NCBI RefSeq assembly: GCF_000766945.1
Contig: NZ_KN266213.1
Location: 111,370-175,369 of the forward strand
Reading direction: 5' to 3'
Source: Cellvibrio mixtus subsp. mixtus J3-8
Lineage (GTDB): Bacteria > Pseudomonadota > Gammaproteobacteria > Pseudomonadales > Cellvibrionaceae
DNA: 64,000 nt
Part shown: positions 55,704 to 64,000 of the stretch, piece by piece
Position numbering within the stretch: position 1 is the first letter of the stretch
Layout of the letters: each line of letters starts with the position of its first letter
The notes under the pieces: generated by a model
What the model was told of the DNA's origin: nothing
The model's input: the letters and a program-made list of their open reading frames with translations, nothing else
Databases searched by the model: none
Position numbers and translations under genes: made by a program

Positions 55704-56203
55704 TCCAGTTTTAAATTATTGAATCCACATTATCTATTTCATTTGCTAACCCATTCGCAACTTTGCAACATTACATTCCCTCTTATTTCTCTCATTGCCA
55801 ATTTCTCTTATTAATTAGCTCTACTATTTTTTAAAAATTGTTTTTGTGTATATCCGAAACACTTTTTTCGGTTTCCCCCATCTACGCAATTCGAAAATTG
55901 CATTTCATCAAGAACAAATAGTAGTAATTTTAAAAAAATTTTCCGATTCAGTTTATTAAAAAACTGCCTGTTTGTTCTTTTTAAATTACATCTGCGCAAA
56001 GTTTCAACAATTAGTCACCTAAATCCACGCCAATTCATTTTAGCGCGTAATAACACGTAATAACCCATCATTAATCCAGCATCTATGCTTTTTTGACGCA
56101 AGTGCTCGCACTTGCTATTTAACACCGCGCAACAGGGAGTTGATCAACTTGCGGACCTTTATAAAAGAGATTCAAAAAAATTTCCAAAAAATAAGGATTC
56201 GTT
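55701..56203. other. AT-rich region upstream of the nucleoside hydrolase operon
   Basis: About 500 bases without a supported gene. A minus-strand reading frame at 55811-55999 is Lys/Phe/Asn-rich and probably random. It holds a 9-base direct repeat (CGTAATAAC at 56046-56054 and 56056-56064) and palindromes at 56099-56116 and 56140-56149, likely regulatory. Confidence 0.6.
56099..56116. promoter_or_regulatory. Candidate operator before the nucleoside hydrolase gene
   Basis: A perfect 8-base inverted repeat (GCAAGTGC / GCACTTGC) with a two-base centre, about 90 bases before the start codon. A second palindrome, GTTGATCAAC, lies at 56140-56149. Confidence 0.45.
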
Positions 56204-57226
56204 ATGAAAAAAAATGAAAACAAAATCCGTGTCTTAATTGATACCGATGCTGACTTTGATGATTACATGGCAATGCTGTATTTACTCAAGCATCCCGATA
56301 TAAATGTATGCGGCATCACTGTCACCGGAACGGGTGACGTTCACTTAACTCCCGGAGTAAATAATGTCAGCAATATGCTGACATTATTAAATGACCGCGA
56401 CACGCTAAATATTCCCGTTGCACGCGGCGCAAAAGCCCCTATGATTTACAGCAATACCTTTCCCGGTGATGCCAGGAATGCTGCTGACCTTCATTACGAA
56501 GCGCCCTTTCCCGCACAAAATCCCATCGCGCCACTTGATGATGCGCAAGTATTTTTGCGCGATTATTTTATTAATAGCGATACACCAACAACACTCCTGT
56601 GTATTGGTGGTGGCTCCAATTGGGGGCGCCTGTTCGACACAGCTAAAAGCGATCCGGAATTACGTGCAGCACTGGATAAAAACCTGGAACACATTGTGAT
56701 GATGGGTGGAAACCTGTTGCCGGAATTTGTAACACCCGGTGCAGAAGGCAATATCCAACCCACCCTGCAACCAAATCCTTACTACACCAACAAGGTTGCG
56801 GAATGGAATATTTTTGTGGATGTGCGCGGCGCACAAGAAATTTTTGCCGGCGGCATTCCCATTACCCTCGTCGCCTTAAATGCGACCTCACAAGTTCCTA
56901 TCACTACTGATTTCGTTGCACAGCTCGCAAAAATTAATAACCCCATCGCGAACTTTCTGACTGAAGTGTTGGAGAGCAGCACCATCAAAGGCGGCATCGG
57001 CGCTTACCTGGATTTTTGGGACCCCCTGGCCGCGTGCGTAATTACCAATCCGGAGCTAATCACTACCCAATCATTTTCTATTCGCGTTGAGCAGGAGCTC
57101 GATGAAGAAAACGATAAGTCCGGCATGATCATTGTCGATGAGAAAAATGGTTATTCCGTGAATGTCGCATTAACGGCAAACGCCAATGCGGTGTACAGCA
57201 CATTTCTGGAAGTCATTGCCAGTTAA
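56204..57226 (+). CDS. Nucleoside hydrolase, group-II-like (Trp at the catalytic His position)
   Basis: It is a ribonucleoside hydrolase-family enzyme (340 residues) splitting the N-glycosidic bond. The N-terminal metal site DTDADFDDY matches the family DxDxxxDD motif. VMMGGN, EWNIFVDVRGAQEIF and FWDPLAA follow. The residue before the C-terminal metal Asp273 is Trp272, where pyrimidine-preferring enzymes have His; Trp is typical of the purine-specific group. There is no signal peptide. ATG 56204 has AAGGA upstream. It is followed 66 bases later by two exported haem-motif proteins, which is unusual. Substrate specificity is inferred. Confidence 0.88.
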   Translation: MKKNENKIRVLIDTDADFDDYMAMLYLLKHPDINVCGITVTGTGDVHLTPGVNNVSNMLTLLNDRDTLNIPVARGAKAPMIYSNTFPGDARNAADLHYEAPFPAQNPIAPLDDAQVFLRDYFINSDTPTTLLCIGGGSNWGRLFDTAKSDPELRAALDKNLEHIVMMGGNLLPEFVTPGAEGNIQPTLQPNPYYTNKVAEWNIFVDVRGAQEIFAGGIPITLVALNATSQVPITTDFVAQLAKINNPIANFLTEVLESSTIKGGIGAYLDFWDPLAACVITNPELITTQSFSIRVEQELDEENDKSGMIIVDEKNGYSVNVALTANANAVYSTFLEVIAS

Positions 57227-57292
57227 ACAACGCCGTACGTCACCCTATTTATATTTCAATTTTATATTTTTCTATCTATTCAGGATCTTGTT

Positions 57293-58657
57293 ATGAAACG
57301 AGCACTCTTTGCTATTGCCTGCAGTATTGCAGCCGGTAGCGCACTTGCAGAAAGCGCTAAAAACGAAGCTTATCGCAACGCCGCTGTTCCGGCGCCAGCG
57401 AGCTGGCAAGGGCCAACATTTAAATTAAGCCACGATTATCCACAAAAAAAACCGCAACCTTGCAGCGTTGCTGAATGTCCCTGGTTGGGAATTCCATTGC
57501 CAACCAAAACCAATTTCACTGATGCCGGCATTCCCGTTTGGAAAGAAGGTGGCGTTTACGATAATTACATCCAATCCATTCTCGATTACGTAAAAAAAGG
57601 CCAGACCCTGGATTTAAATAACCAGGAGGGTTTTAAAGTCGATGTGAATGGAAAAACCGAATGGTTCCATATTCCGTGGATGGCATTTGATAAACACACC
57701 GGGCGCGAATTTGTTCATGGTCTAACAAATGAACGTACCGCTGTTATCAGCGATTTTTATGGCGAAGAACGATTGGGTTTACATTCACTCATCGGTGCCA
57801 CACCCGGTAACGAACAAGGTTTTGAAACCTGGGCTGTCGGTATGTACAACCGTTATGGCGGCTACACCATTGGCCAAAGCTGGAGTAAAAAAGGCACACC
57901 CAATATTGAAACTATTAACGGTGTTAAAGCCACAAAAGGCATGCCGTTTATGCAAGGCACCGTAGTCGTTAAATTTTTATTTACTACCGCTACACCGGAA
58001 GAAGTTTCTTATTTAAAAGGCAGCCCGGAATGGCAAGCCGATCGCCATGTTGAGGTGGATAATAAATTCCAATGCAAACGTGAAGTGCAAACTGTTCGTC
58101 TCGTGCAAGTCGATGTAGCAGTTGTTGATGAACGTTCTCCAAGCCGATGGGTTTACGGCACCTTTGCCTATCTCGACGGCAAAGGAAAAACTGTGTGGGA
58201 CAATTTAAAACCTGTAGGTTTGCAATGGGGCATGGATTCCTGGACATTCCCTGCCGTACCTAAAGCAGAATCAATTCCTGCGCGTCAAAGTGTGTTGAAT
58301 AAATCCATCAGCGCGTTTGAACATTACGGTTGCAACGGTCGCCTTGCGGGCCCGGTTGATAACAAACTCAGTTCATGCCTCTCTTGCCACGGTGGGGCTT
58401 TTGCCAATACCGCCGGTTATACCTTCTCTGAAGGAACTTACGGTCCACCTGTATTTGGGTTTGAAGGGTTATGCACACAGTACAGCCAGGACAACGCAGA
58501 ATATTTCCAAACCATTCAATTCCCGCAAGCGTATACCGGCGGTAATTATCCGGATGCGATGAATATGGATACCTCACTGCAAATGCAAATTGCGATGCAG
58601 GAATGGGCGTTGTTTAAACAAAAAGGCACCGCTGCTGCAGCCTGTGAGGTTAACTAA
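57293..58657 (+). CDS. Exported monohaem-motif (CxxCH) protein, family unknown
   Basis: It is a periplasmic protein of 454 residues. A signal peptide (ending GSALAE) precedes a body with no domain I can name. A single class c haem-binding motif, CLSCH, sits at residues 362-366. The conserved-looking parts include FHIPWMAFD, GREFVHGLTNERTAV and a Trp/Pro-rich centre. It has several other cysteines that could form disulfides. The stop overlaps the next ATG by one base (TAATG). It could be an electron-transfer partner or a sensor; I cannot assign a reaction. Confidence 0.75.
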   Translation: MKRALFAIACSIAAGSALAESAKNEAYRNAAVPAPASWQGPTFKLSHDYPQKKPQPCSVAECPWLGIPLPTKTNFTDAGIPVWKEGGVYDNYIQSILDYVKKGQTLDLNNQEGFKVDVNGKTEWFHIPWMAFDKHTGREFVHGLTNERTAVISDFYGEERLGLHSLIGATPGNEQGFETWAVGMYNRYGGYTIGQSWSKKGTPNIETINGVKATKGMPFMQGTVVVKFLFTTATPEEVSYLKGSPEWQADRHVEVDNKFQCKREVQTVRLVQVDVAVVDERSPSRWVYGTFAYLDGKGKTVWDNLKPVGLQWGMDSWTFPAVPKAESIPARQSVLNKSISAFEHYGCNGRLAGPVDNKLSSCLSCHGGAFANTAGYTFSEGTYGPPVFGFEGLCTQYSQDNAEYFQTIQFPQAYTGGNYPDAMNMDTSLQMQIAMQEWALFKQKGTAAAACEVN

Positions 58658-60129
58658 TGAAAAAATTAATTCTTGCTTCCTGTTTATGCGCGGCAACCAG
58701 TTCCATCTTATTTGCAACAACAAGCTCCGCCGTATTTGCCGCCGACAATTTATATAAAGACCTTAAACCAGTCGTTAGTGGCCAGCATTTGAATGAAGTT
58801 CCGGCGCAGCCTTTTGCTGCGTCAGGCGTGGTAAAGCGCCCCTACTTTGATTATTTCAATTGGCAAAACTTTATCGCGTTGATGTGGCCCAGCAAGGTGG
58901 ATTCACACGGTGTGCCTTATTTGCCCCACGATAAAAATGTGTTTGGCAAATACAGTTCAGACCTGCAACCGGTTTGGTTGGGTTGGAAATCGGCATTTGA
59001 TTTATTTCCGCAAAACGGTACCAAGCCTATCGCGTGGGAAAAAAATAATGGCACAGCGGTTTGCCGCAATATAAAACCCGGTGATAAACGCGCGGTGTTA
59101 ATTAGCGGCTCACAATTCACGTCTGTTGCGGATGAACTTGATCAAGCCTTTGGCGGCCCATTGCCAGATCAAACCGGGATCTTCACACGCTATGAAGTAC
59201 GTATGAATAAAGTGGAATACGATTACGTACGTAATAACGGCTATTACAACAAAAGTAATTGGCCAAGCGACGGCGTCAATTTTCCTGCCGGAAATGGTAA
59301 AGACGTTACCGGCGTTATTGAGGTGAAGGCGGCCTGGCGCGATTTGCGTAAAGTCGATCCCAAATTCCACCATCGTTTTTTCACGCTGGACAATGTGTTG
59401 GTATCCATTCCGGAAACCTGTAGCGATAAACCCAACAGCATGATTGTGTGCGATTGTGAAGCGACCAAAGTGGGCCTGGTCGGTTTCCACATCGCGCAAA
59501 AAACACCGGATTTTCCACAGTGGGTTTGGTCTACCTTTGAGCAAGTGGATAATTTGGGAGAAGATCCGAGCACACCAAAAGATATGCAGCCTTCGTATTA
59601 CGATCCGGAGCTTTATAAAAAATATCCTAACGTATTACGTGCAAACCCGGCAGCGCATCCGGGGTCAAACCGTGTTCCTGATTCGGGTGATTTCAATCCT
59701 GAGCCAATTAATGTGGTGCGCCTGAGTCAAATTCCCGATACACCAAAACCGGCAACGGGCGAAACCGATTATTCAACCACCGGGATGAATAAAATGTATC
59801 GCGAAATGTTGAAAGGAACTGTATGGGAGCATTACCAATTGATTGGTAGCCAGTGGCCACAATTACCATCCATTTCCGCCAAAACCCCCACAGACAATGA
59901 TTTTGGTTGTGAGGATGGTACCGAGGTACAAGCGGGTGGTATGCCATTTCCACAATGCCAGCTGGCAAATATCACTATGGAAACGTATCACCAATACGAT
60001 AGTTGTATGAATTGCCATCAAGGTGCGCAACGCGCCGGTGCGGATTTTAGCTGGATTCTCGCCGCACGCGCCTTTCAAGCAACACCGAAGGTTGCACCAT
60101 TGACCGTTCCAAAGGAAAACAAAAAATAA
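58657..60129 (+). CDS. Exported monohaem-motif (CxxCH) protein, second of the pair
   Basis: It is a periplasmic protein of 490 residues. A signal peptide (residues 1-29, ending AVFAA) is followed by a large body with FDYFNWQNFIALMWPSK near the start. A single haem motif, CMNCH, is at residues 450-454 close to the C terminus. It shows no clear overall sequence match to the preceding protein, but the size and motif position are similar. It has GAGG upstream of its ATG within the previous gene and shares its stop by one base, so the two are translationally coupled. Function is unknown. Confidence 0.75.
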   Translation: MKKLILASCLCAATSSILFATTSSAVFAADNLYKDLKPVVSGQHLNEVPAQPFAASGVVKRPYFDYFNWQNFIALMWPSKVDSHGVPYLPHDKNVFGKYSSDLQPVWLGWKSAFDLFPQNGTKPIAWEKNNGTAVCRNIKPGDKRAVLISGSQFTSVADELDQAFGGPLPDQTGIFTRYEVRMNKVEYDYVRNNGYYNKSNWPSDGVNFPAGNGKDVTGVIEVKAAWRDLRKVDPKFHHRFFTLDNVLVSIPETCSDKPNSMIVCDCEATKVGLVGFHIAQKTPDFPQWVWSTFEQVDNLGEDPSTPKDMQPSYYDPELYKKYPNVLRANPAAHPGSNRVPDSGDFNPEPINVVRLSQIPDTPKPATGETDYSTTGMNKMYREMLKGTVWEHYQLIGSQWPQLPSISAKTPTDNDFGCEDGTEVQAGGMPFPQCQLANITMETYHQYDSCMNCHQGAQRAGADFSWILAARAFQATPKVAPLTVPKENKK

Positions 60130-60148
60130 ATTGGGATGTATGCAAATA

Positions 60149-60176
60149 AAAACTGCCGCAATTGCGGCAGTTTTTA
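60149..60176 (+). terminator. Rho-independent terminator after the haem-protein pair
   Basis: A perfect palindromic stem, AAAACTGCCGC / GCGGCAGTTTT with loop AATT, followed by T. It also serves the convergent gene. Confidence 0.9.
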
Positions 60177-60189
60177 TTCCAGCAGAAAA

Positions 60190-61440
60190 TTATTGTGCTT
60201 GCGATAAAATTTTTTCTACATCCACACCAAACACCATAACACCCAAGGGTTCAAATTTTTCTTCGGTATAGAGCGGCACACTGATATGAAGTTGAAAACG
60301 CTTGGTGGATTCATCGTAATTAATATCACCAAAATAAAACGTGCTCGCAGGTTTATCGTAAGCACCCGTAAATTTCTCTTCATCACCCTGCCAATAATCC
60401 GAAGTCATATCACTAATAGCCAGGTTTAATCCACGCGCATCAGTAACAATAATCTCGGTGATAACATCCATGGATTGTTTTTTAATTTCCCGCAACTGTG
60501 CGGATAATTCCTGGTCAATCAATTTAATCGGATAAGCAAAGTCGTTCGCCTGAAATGCAATACGCCATTTTTTGTCGCGCTCCAGAATTTCGTTTTTACT
60601 CAGGCTTTTGGTTTTGGCGTTTTGTGCACGCAATAATTCCTCCAGTTTGGGCAAACGTTTCCAGCGTTCAATTTTGCGATGTAATAATTCACGGATCTGC
60701 TGTTTCTCATAATCGGAAACAGCAAAATGCTCTGTTGCACATTTATTGATAGTGGTATTAAAACTGGACAAAAATGCCGGATTGTTATTCAGGAATTGCT
60801 CGTTGAAATAAACACCCAGCGGCACATAGCGAAAAAAGCGGGACTGGAAATTGTCCGGATTCAATGTTAGTTCTTTTGCAGCACGGACGAAATTTTCACG
60901 ATCCGCGAGGATCACATCAATCCGCTTACCCTGCAACAACTTAATTAATTGCGGCAAGTTATTCGCACTCATATCCACGGTATAGCCTGTTTCGCCCAGC
61001 CAGGTTTCCTGTTGGCTCCCCAGGATCGAACCCAACCGGTATCCCTCACGCCAGGATTCAGGAGCGATAGTGTCGCTTCGCCAAAACCAATACCAGTTTT
61101 CCAATACCATAGGCGCAGACAGTACGGCATAAGGATCAACCTGGCGCATGGGGATTGCAGTAAAAAAACCGTCGATGCGATTACTCTTCACATCCTGGTA
61201 TGCGCGCCGCCAGGGCATAACCTGCACCGTAAATTCACGCCCCATATCGTTAAAAATGCATTCCAGGTGAGGCAACAAATTTTGCCCGCTACCTGTGGGC
61301 AAATCGGAACTGAACGCCGATGAGATATTGGTAGCAAGGTTCACCGCTATCGGGCCAGCCGCCGGCGTTTCCGTCGTAGCGGCATCACCCGACGCAGCAG
61401 AGGAAATAACGAATGACATTATGATGGAAATCAATCGCAT
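60190..61440 (-). CDS. Periplasmic binding-protein domain fused to a Cache-like domain
   Basis: It is an exported protein of 416 residues. A signal peptide (residues 1-20) precedes a bacterial extracellular solute-binding family 3-like region (about 35-260). A helical stretch follows, then a Cache/PDC-like C-terminal part (about 310-410, MDVITEIIVTDARGLNLAISD and FQLHISVPLYTEE). It has no transmembrane anchor and no kinase or receptor domain. It may feed a separate receptor. ATG 61440 has AGGGAG upstream; a longer frame to 61557 overlaps cobQ and was rejected. Confidence 0.78.
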   Translation of the reverse strand: MRLISIIMSFVISSAASGDAATTETPAAGPIAVNLATNISSAFSSDLPTGSGQNLLPHLECIFNDMGREFTVQVMPWRRAYQDVKSNRIDGFFTAIPMRQVDPYAVLSAPMVLENWYWFWRSDTIAPESWREGYRLGSILGSQQETWLGETGYTVDMSANNLPQLIKLLQGKRIDVILADRENFVRAAKELTLNPDNFQSRFFRYVPLGVYFNEQFLNNNPAFLSSFNTTINKCATEHFAVSDYEKQQIRELLHRKIERWKRLPKLEELLRAQNAKTKSLSKNEILERDKKWRIAFQANDFAYPIKLIDQELSAQLREIKKQSMDVITEIIVTDARGLNLAISDMTSDYWQGDEEKFTGAYDKPASTFYFGDINYDESTKRFQLHISVPLYTEEKFEPLGVMVFGVDVEKILSQAQ

Positions 61441-61538
61441 AACGGCTCCCTGGATACCAATCCAATTTGTATTGGCGCGCAAACTTCCTGAAAGTATAAC
61501 CCTTAATATTGTCCTTGCTGGTTTTCCGGCAGAACGGG

Positions 61539-63032
61539 TTACAACAGTGAAGACCAATCCGCCAAAAATGTTTTTGACAAAACAGCTTCCACTTCGAGCG
61601 CGAGGCGGGCAATAGATTCTTCCCGCAAATGATCAATCGACAACGTTTGCGCCCCCTCAAACCCTGCCCAGGTTAACAGCTCAGCCAAGGCCACAGGTTG
61701 ATCGAAAATACCGTGAATATACGTTCCTGCAATTTGACCGTCATGGCTTATTGCGCCCTCTGCTACAAGCTCTTCCCCTTCATATAAAAAACACAAAGGA
61801 TTGAGTAACGCATTCCCATGACTAATACCACAATGAATTTCATAACCTGCAACAGTTGAACTTTTATTCCATAAAAAGCCATGGCGCTGTCGTAATTGTT
61901 TATACGCTTCCAGTTGGGTGTCCATTGCAAAATAACCAAGGCCAGGCGAACTACCCGGTGCAGATTCAATACCTGACGGATCGTGAATATATTCGCCCAG
62001 CATTTGAAAGCCACCACAGATTCCCATTATTTTCCCGCCGTAACGCAAATGGGTTTTAATCTGTACATCCCATTGTTGATCACGCAGAAATTGCAAATCG
62101 GCGCGAACATTTTTACTGCCGGGAATAATTAATAAATCACAACCGGGTACAGCTTGATTAGGCCCTACCCAACTAAAATCCACCTGTGGATGTAAACGCA
62201 ATGCATCAACATCGGTATGGTTGGATATACGTGGCAATGCCAATACTGCCACGCGTAATTTTGCACCGGCTTTGCGGGCATTACTCGTGAGTGCGTCTTC
62301 GGCATCCAGATACAACCCATGCAAATACGGGACAACACCCAATACCGGCTTGCCGGTTTTTTGCTCCAGCCAATCCAACCCGGATTGCAACAAACCAATA
62401 TCGCCGCGAAAACGATTAATTACAAAACCAATCACACGCGCACGCTCGGATTCGCTCAACAATTCCAATGTGCCTACCAAATGTGCAAACACACCGCCGC
62501 GATCAATATCGGCAATCAGTATCACCGGACAATCCACCGCTTCCGCAAACCCCATGTTGGCAATATCGCGATCACGCAAATTAATTTCCGCCGGACTGCC
62601 CGCGCCCTCTACCACAATAACTTGGTATTGCTGCTGCAATCGCTGGTGGGAATCCAGCACAAACGCCATCGCGCGGGTTTTGTAATCATGGTAAACCGCT
62701 GCGTCCATATCGGTAATAGCTTTGCCCTGAACAATTATTTGCGCGTTGATATCGCTAGTGGGTTTAATCAGGATCGGATTCATATCCGTGTGAGGTTGTA
62801 ATCCGGCGGCTTGGGCCTGCAATGCTTGCGCGCGGCCAATTTCGCCACCATCACAAGTGACAGCAGAATTCAAAGCCATATTTTGTGGCTTGAATGGAAC
62901 TACGGCTACTCCATGGTTTTTCAAGATGCGGCACAGCGCCGTTACCAATGTCGATTTACCTGCATCCGAGGTGGTGCCTTGCACCATTAACGTCCGTGCG
63001 CCGGGTGTTAACGGAGCTTTGTGATTTGCCAT
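61539..63032 (-). CDS. cobQ: Cobyric acid synthase (CobQ)
   Basis: It amidates adenosylcobyrinic acid a,c-diamide to cobyric acid, using glutamine, in B12 biosynthesis. The 497-residue protein has an N-terminal ATPase domain of the MinD type ([27 protein letters not shown]) and a class I glutamine amidotransferase domain. The latter has the Cys in [10 protein letters not shown] and the His in YIHGIFD. The start is ATG 63032. No other cob gene is nearby, and no cobalamin riboswitch was recognised. It could act in salvage. Confidence 0.93.
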   Translation of the reverse strand: MANHKAPLTPGARTLMVQGTTSDAGKSTLVTALCRILKNHGVAVVPFKPQNMALNSAVTCDGGEIGRAQALQAQAAGLQPHTDMNPILIKPTSDINAQIIVQGKAITDMDAAVYHDYKTRAMAFVLDSHQRLQQQYQVIVVEGAGSPAEINLRDRDIANMGFAEAVDCPVILIADIDRGGVFAHLVGTLELLSESERARVIGFVINRFRGDIGLLQSGLDWLEQKTGKPVLGVVPYLHGLYLDAEDALTSNARKAGAKLRVAVLALPRISNHTDVDALRLHPQVDFSWVGPNQAVPGCDLLIIPGSKNVRADLQFLRDQQWDVQIKTHLRYGGKIMGICGGFQMLGEYIHDPSGIESAPGSSPGLGYFAMDTQLEAYKQLRQRHGFLWNKSSTVAGYEIHCGISHGNALLNPLCFLYEGEELVAEGAISHDGQIAGTYIHGIFDQPVALAELLTWAGFEGAQTLSIDHLREESIARLALEVEAVLSKTFLADWSSLL

Positions 63033-63171
63033 GAATAACAACCTGTAAAAAAAACGAAAAATAATTTAAACGACCTGTAAAACCGCAACCAGTCAGCCCA
63101 ATTAGTGTCTGTTATGCACTCGCACAGCCATGAGCTAGACTGTCACTCACATTCCCAAGGGCGGGCAACGA

Positions 63172-64000
63172 TTGAAACACTCACACATCCTTATTAATGC
63201 TATCTCCCTGTTAGCAGCAGTTGCTGCTTTTTATATGGTTGGCAGGGAGATCCATACCTACAACATTACCTGGGCAACTACCGGGGAAATTTTACAGGAT
63301 TTTCAGTGGAGTACCTTGCTATTAGCATTAGGTGCTACTGCTATCGGCTATCTGATATTAGCCACTTACGATCTACTCGCGATTTATCATTTGGGTTACA
63401 AAATTCCCTGGCATAAAACCTTGCTTGTCAGCTTTCTCGGTTTTGCAGTAAGTAATAATGCGGGCCATGCGATTGTCACTGGCGGAGCCATCCGCTTTCG
63501 TTATTATTCAGCACTGGGGCTGAATGCAACTTCCATCGGCAAGATTATTGTTTTTTCCAGCTCGACCTATTTATTAGGCGCAGTAACTTTACTGTGTGCC
63601 GCCTATTTTTTTTTGCCGCAGGATGAACTCAACCACCCGGAATTACTAGGCGGCCACCTGGCCTGGTTTATTTGGGGAATCCTGTTGCTGCTGGTGATTT
63701 ATTGGTTGCTAATATTAAGCGGCCGCCACCGCTTGCAATGGAAAAAAATTAACATCAGTTTACCTCCTGCACGCATTACAGCATTGCAAACCTTTGCAGG
63801 CATTTGCGATTTATTATTTGCCGGCGTAGTACTTTATTGCTTGCTCTACCCCGCAACCCAAATGCATTTCATGTGGTTCTTTACTATTTATATTCTGGCG
63901 CAATTGATCGGTTTATTTAGCCAGGTCCCCGGCGGAATTGGCATTTTTGAAAGCGCATTTCTATTATTGGTGGGCGATGCCCACGACCACCAGATTATCC
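63172..64000 (+). CDS. MprF/UPF0104-type polytopic membrane protein, 3' end cut by window
   Basis: It is an inner-membrane protein with at least seven membrane segments in 276 visible residues. The pattern (YDLLAIYHLGYKIPW, NNAGHAIVTGGAIRFRYYSALGL, SQVPGGIGIFESAFLLL, partly quoted) matches the flippase part of MprF or UPF0104. If the C-terminal lysyl-transferase domain is present, the protein would add lysine to phosphatidylglycerol; only the membrane part is seen. No ATG is available near the start; TTG 63172 gives a normal N terminus and was chosen. Confidence 0.82.
   Translation, partial: MKHSHILINAISLLAAVAAFYMVGREIHTYNITWATTGEILQDFQWSTLLLALGATAIGYLILATYDLLAIYHLGYKIPWHKTLLVSFLGFAVSNNAGHAIVTGGAIRFRYYSALGLNATSIGKIIVFSSSTYLLGAVTLLCAAYFFLPQDELNHPELLGGHLAWFIWGILLLLVIYWLLILSGRHRLQWKKINISLPPARITALQTFAGICDLLFAGVVLYCLLYPATQMHFMWFFTIYILAQLIGLFSQVPGGIGIFESAFLLLVGDAHDHQII

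Noticed and set aside
55811-55999. 62-residue minus-strand frame in the AT-rich gap
   Set aside because: Composition is Lys/Asn/Phe-rich as expected from AT-rich random sequence; no start signal or family.
63033-63171. Cobalamin riboswitch upstream of cobQ
   Set aside because: The 139-base gap is too short and lacks the conserved B12-box pattern.
1-64000. tRNA, rRNA, CRISPR or mobile elements
   Set aside because: No cloverleaf-like segments, spaced repeat arrays, transposase genes or long terminal repeats were recognised on either strand.

Overview
The window looks like a chromosomal segment of a free-living gammaproteobacterium close to Cellvibrio or another member of the Cellvibrionales. 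This is inference. It rests on gammaproteobacterial housekeeping genes (miaB, phoH-ybeY-corC-lnt, ettA, prc, xthA), an exported esterase with a poly-serine linker, a large TonB-dependent receptor beside a flavin halogenase, and moderate GC. I see no rRNA, tRNA, CRISPR, IS element or prophage.

Layout. 1-8.1 kb: a PlpD-like patatin autotransporter cut by the left edge, DAHP synthase, a small unknown protein, an orphan periplasmic binding-protein-like protein, Prc protease and exonuclease III. 8.1-16.2 kb: a LysR regulator divergent from azoreductase-pirin, an isolated FGGY sugar kinase, a DUF1820 protein and a marR-emrA-emrB efflux operon. 16.4-20.2 kb: RhlE-type helicase, two small unknown genes and miaB. 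20.3-29.4 kb: an accessory block between miaB and phoH, which are usually neighbours. It holds a five-gene phosphorelay operon (sigma-54 activator, a stand-alone H-box mini-protein, CHASE3 kinase, single-domain receiver, REC-kinase-REC-REC hybrid) and envelope-stress-type genes (YqjK-like, YqjE-like, DUF883, DUF1328, AI-2E transporter, BON protein). 29.6-34.8 kb: phoH-ybeY-corC, lnt and an AlkA-like glycosylase.

34.8-43.8 kb: an exported/outer-membrane module: flavin halogenase, TonB-dependent receptor, beta-propeller lipoprotein, CadC-like transmembrane regulator with TPRs, and a divergent lipoprotein esterase. 44.1-53.3 kb: signalling genes: GAF-PAS-GGDEF-EAL protein, a second orphan binding protein, a small HTH protein, CorA, a pentapeptide-repeat/nucleotide-cyclase fusion and two tandem LuxR-type regulators. 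54.0-55.7 kb: ettA. 56.2-60.1 kb: a tight three-gene unit joining a group-II-like nucleoside hydrolase to two large exported proteins with one CxxCH haem motif each. 60.2-64 kb: a binding-protein/Cache fusion, cobyric acid synthase and a truncated MprF/UPF0104 membrane protein.

The most unusual items are the nucleoside hydrolase/monohaem operon, the sigma-54 phosphorelay with candidate target promoters at the neighbouring stress genes, the stand-alone H-box protein, the cyclase with a replaced active-site residue, and the halogenase/TonB receptor module. Several annotated starts are placed downstream of the longest open frame, where a better ATG and ribosome binding site exist; those cases are noted in the entries.
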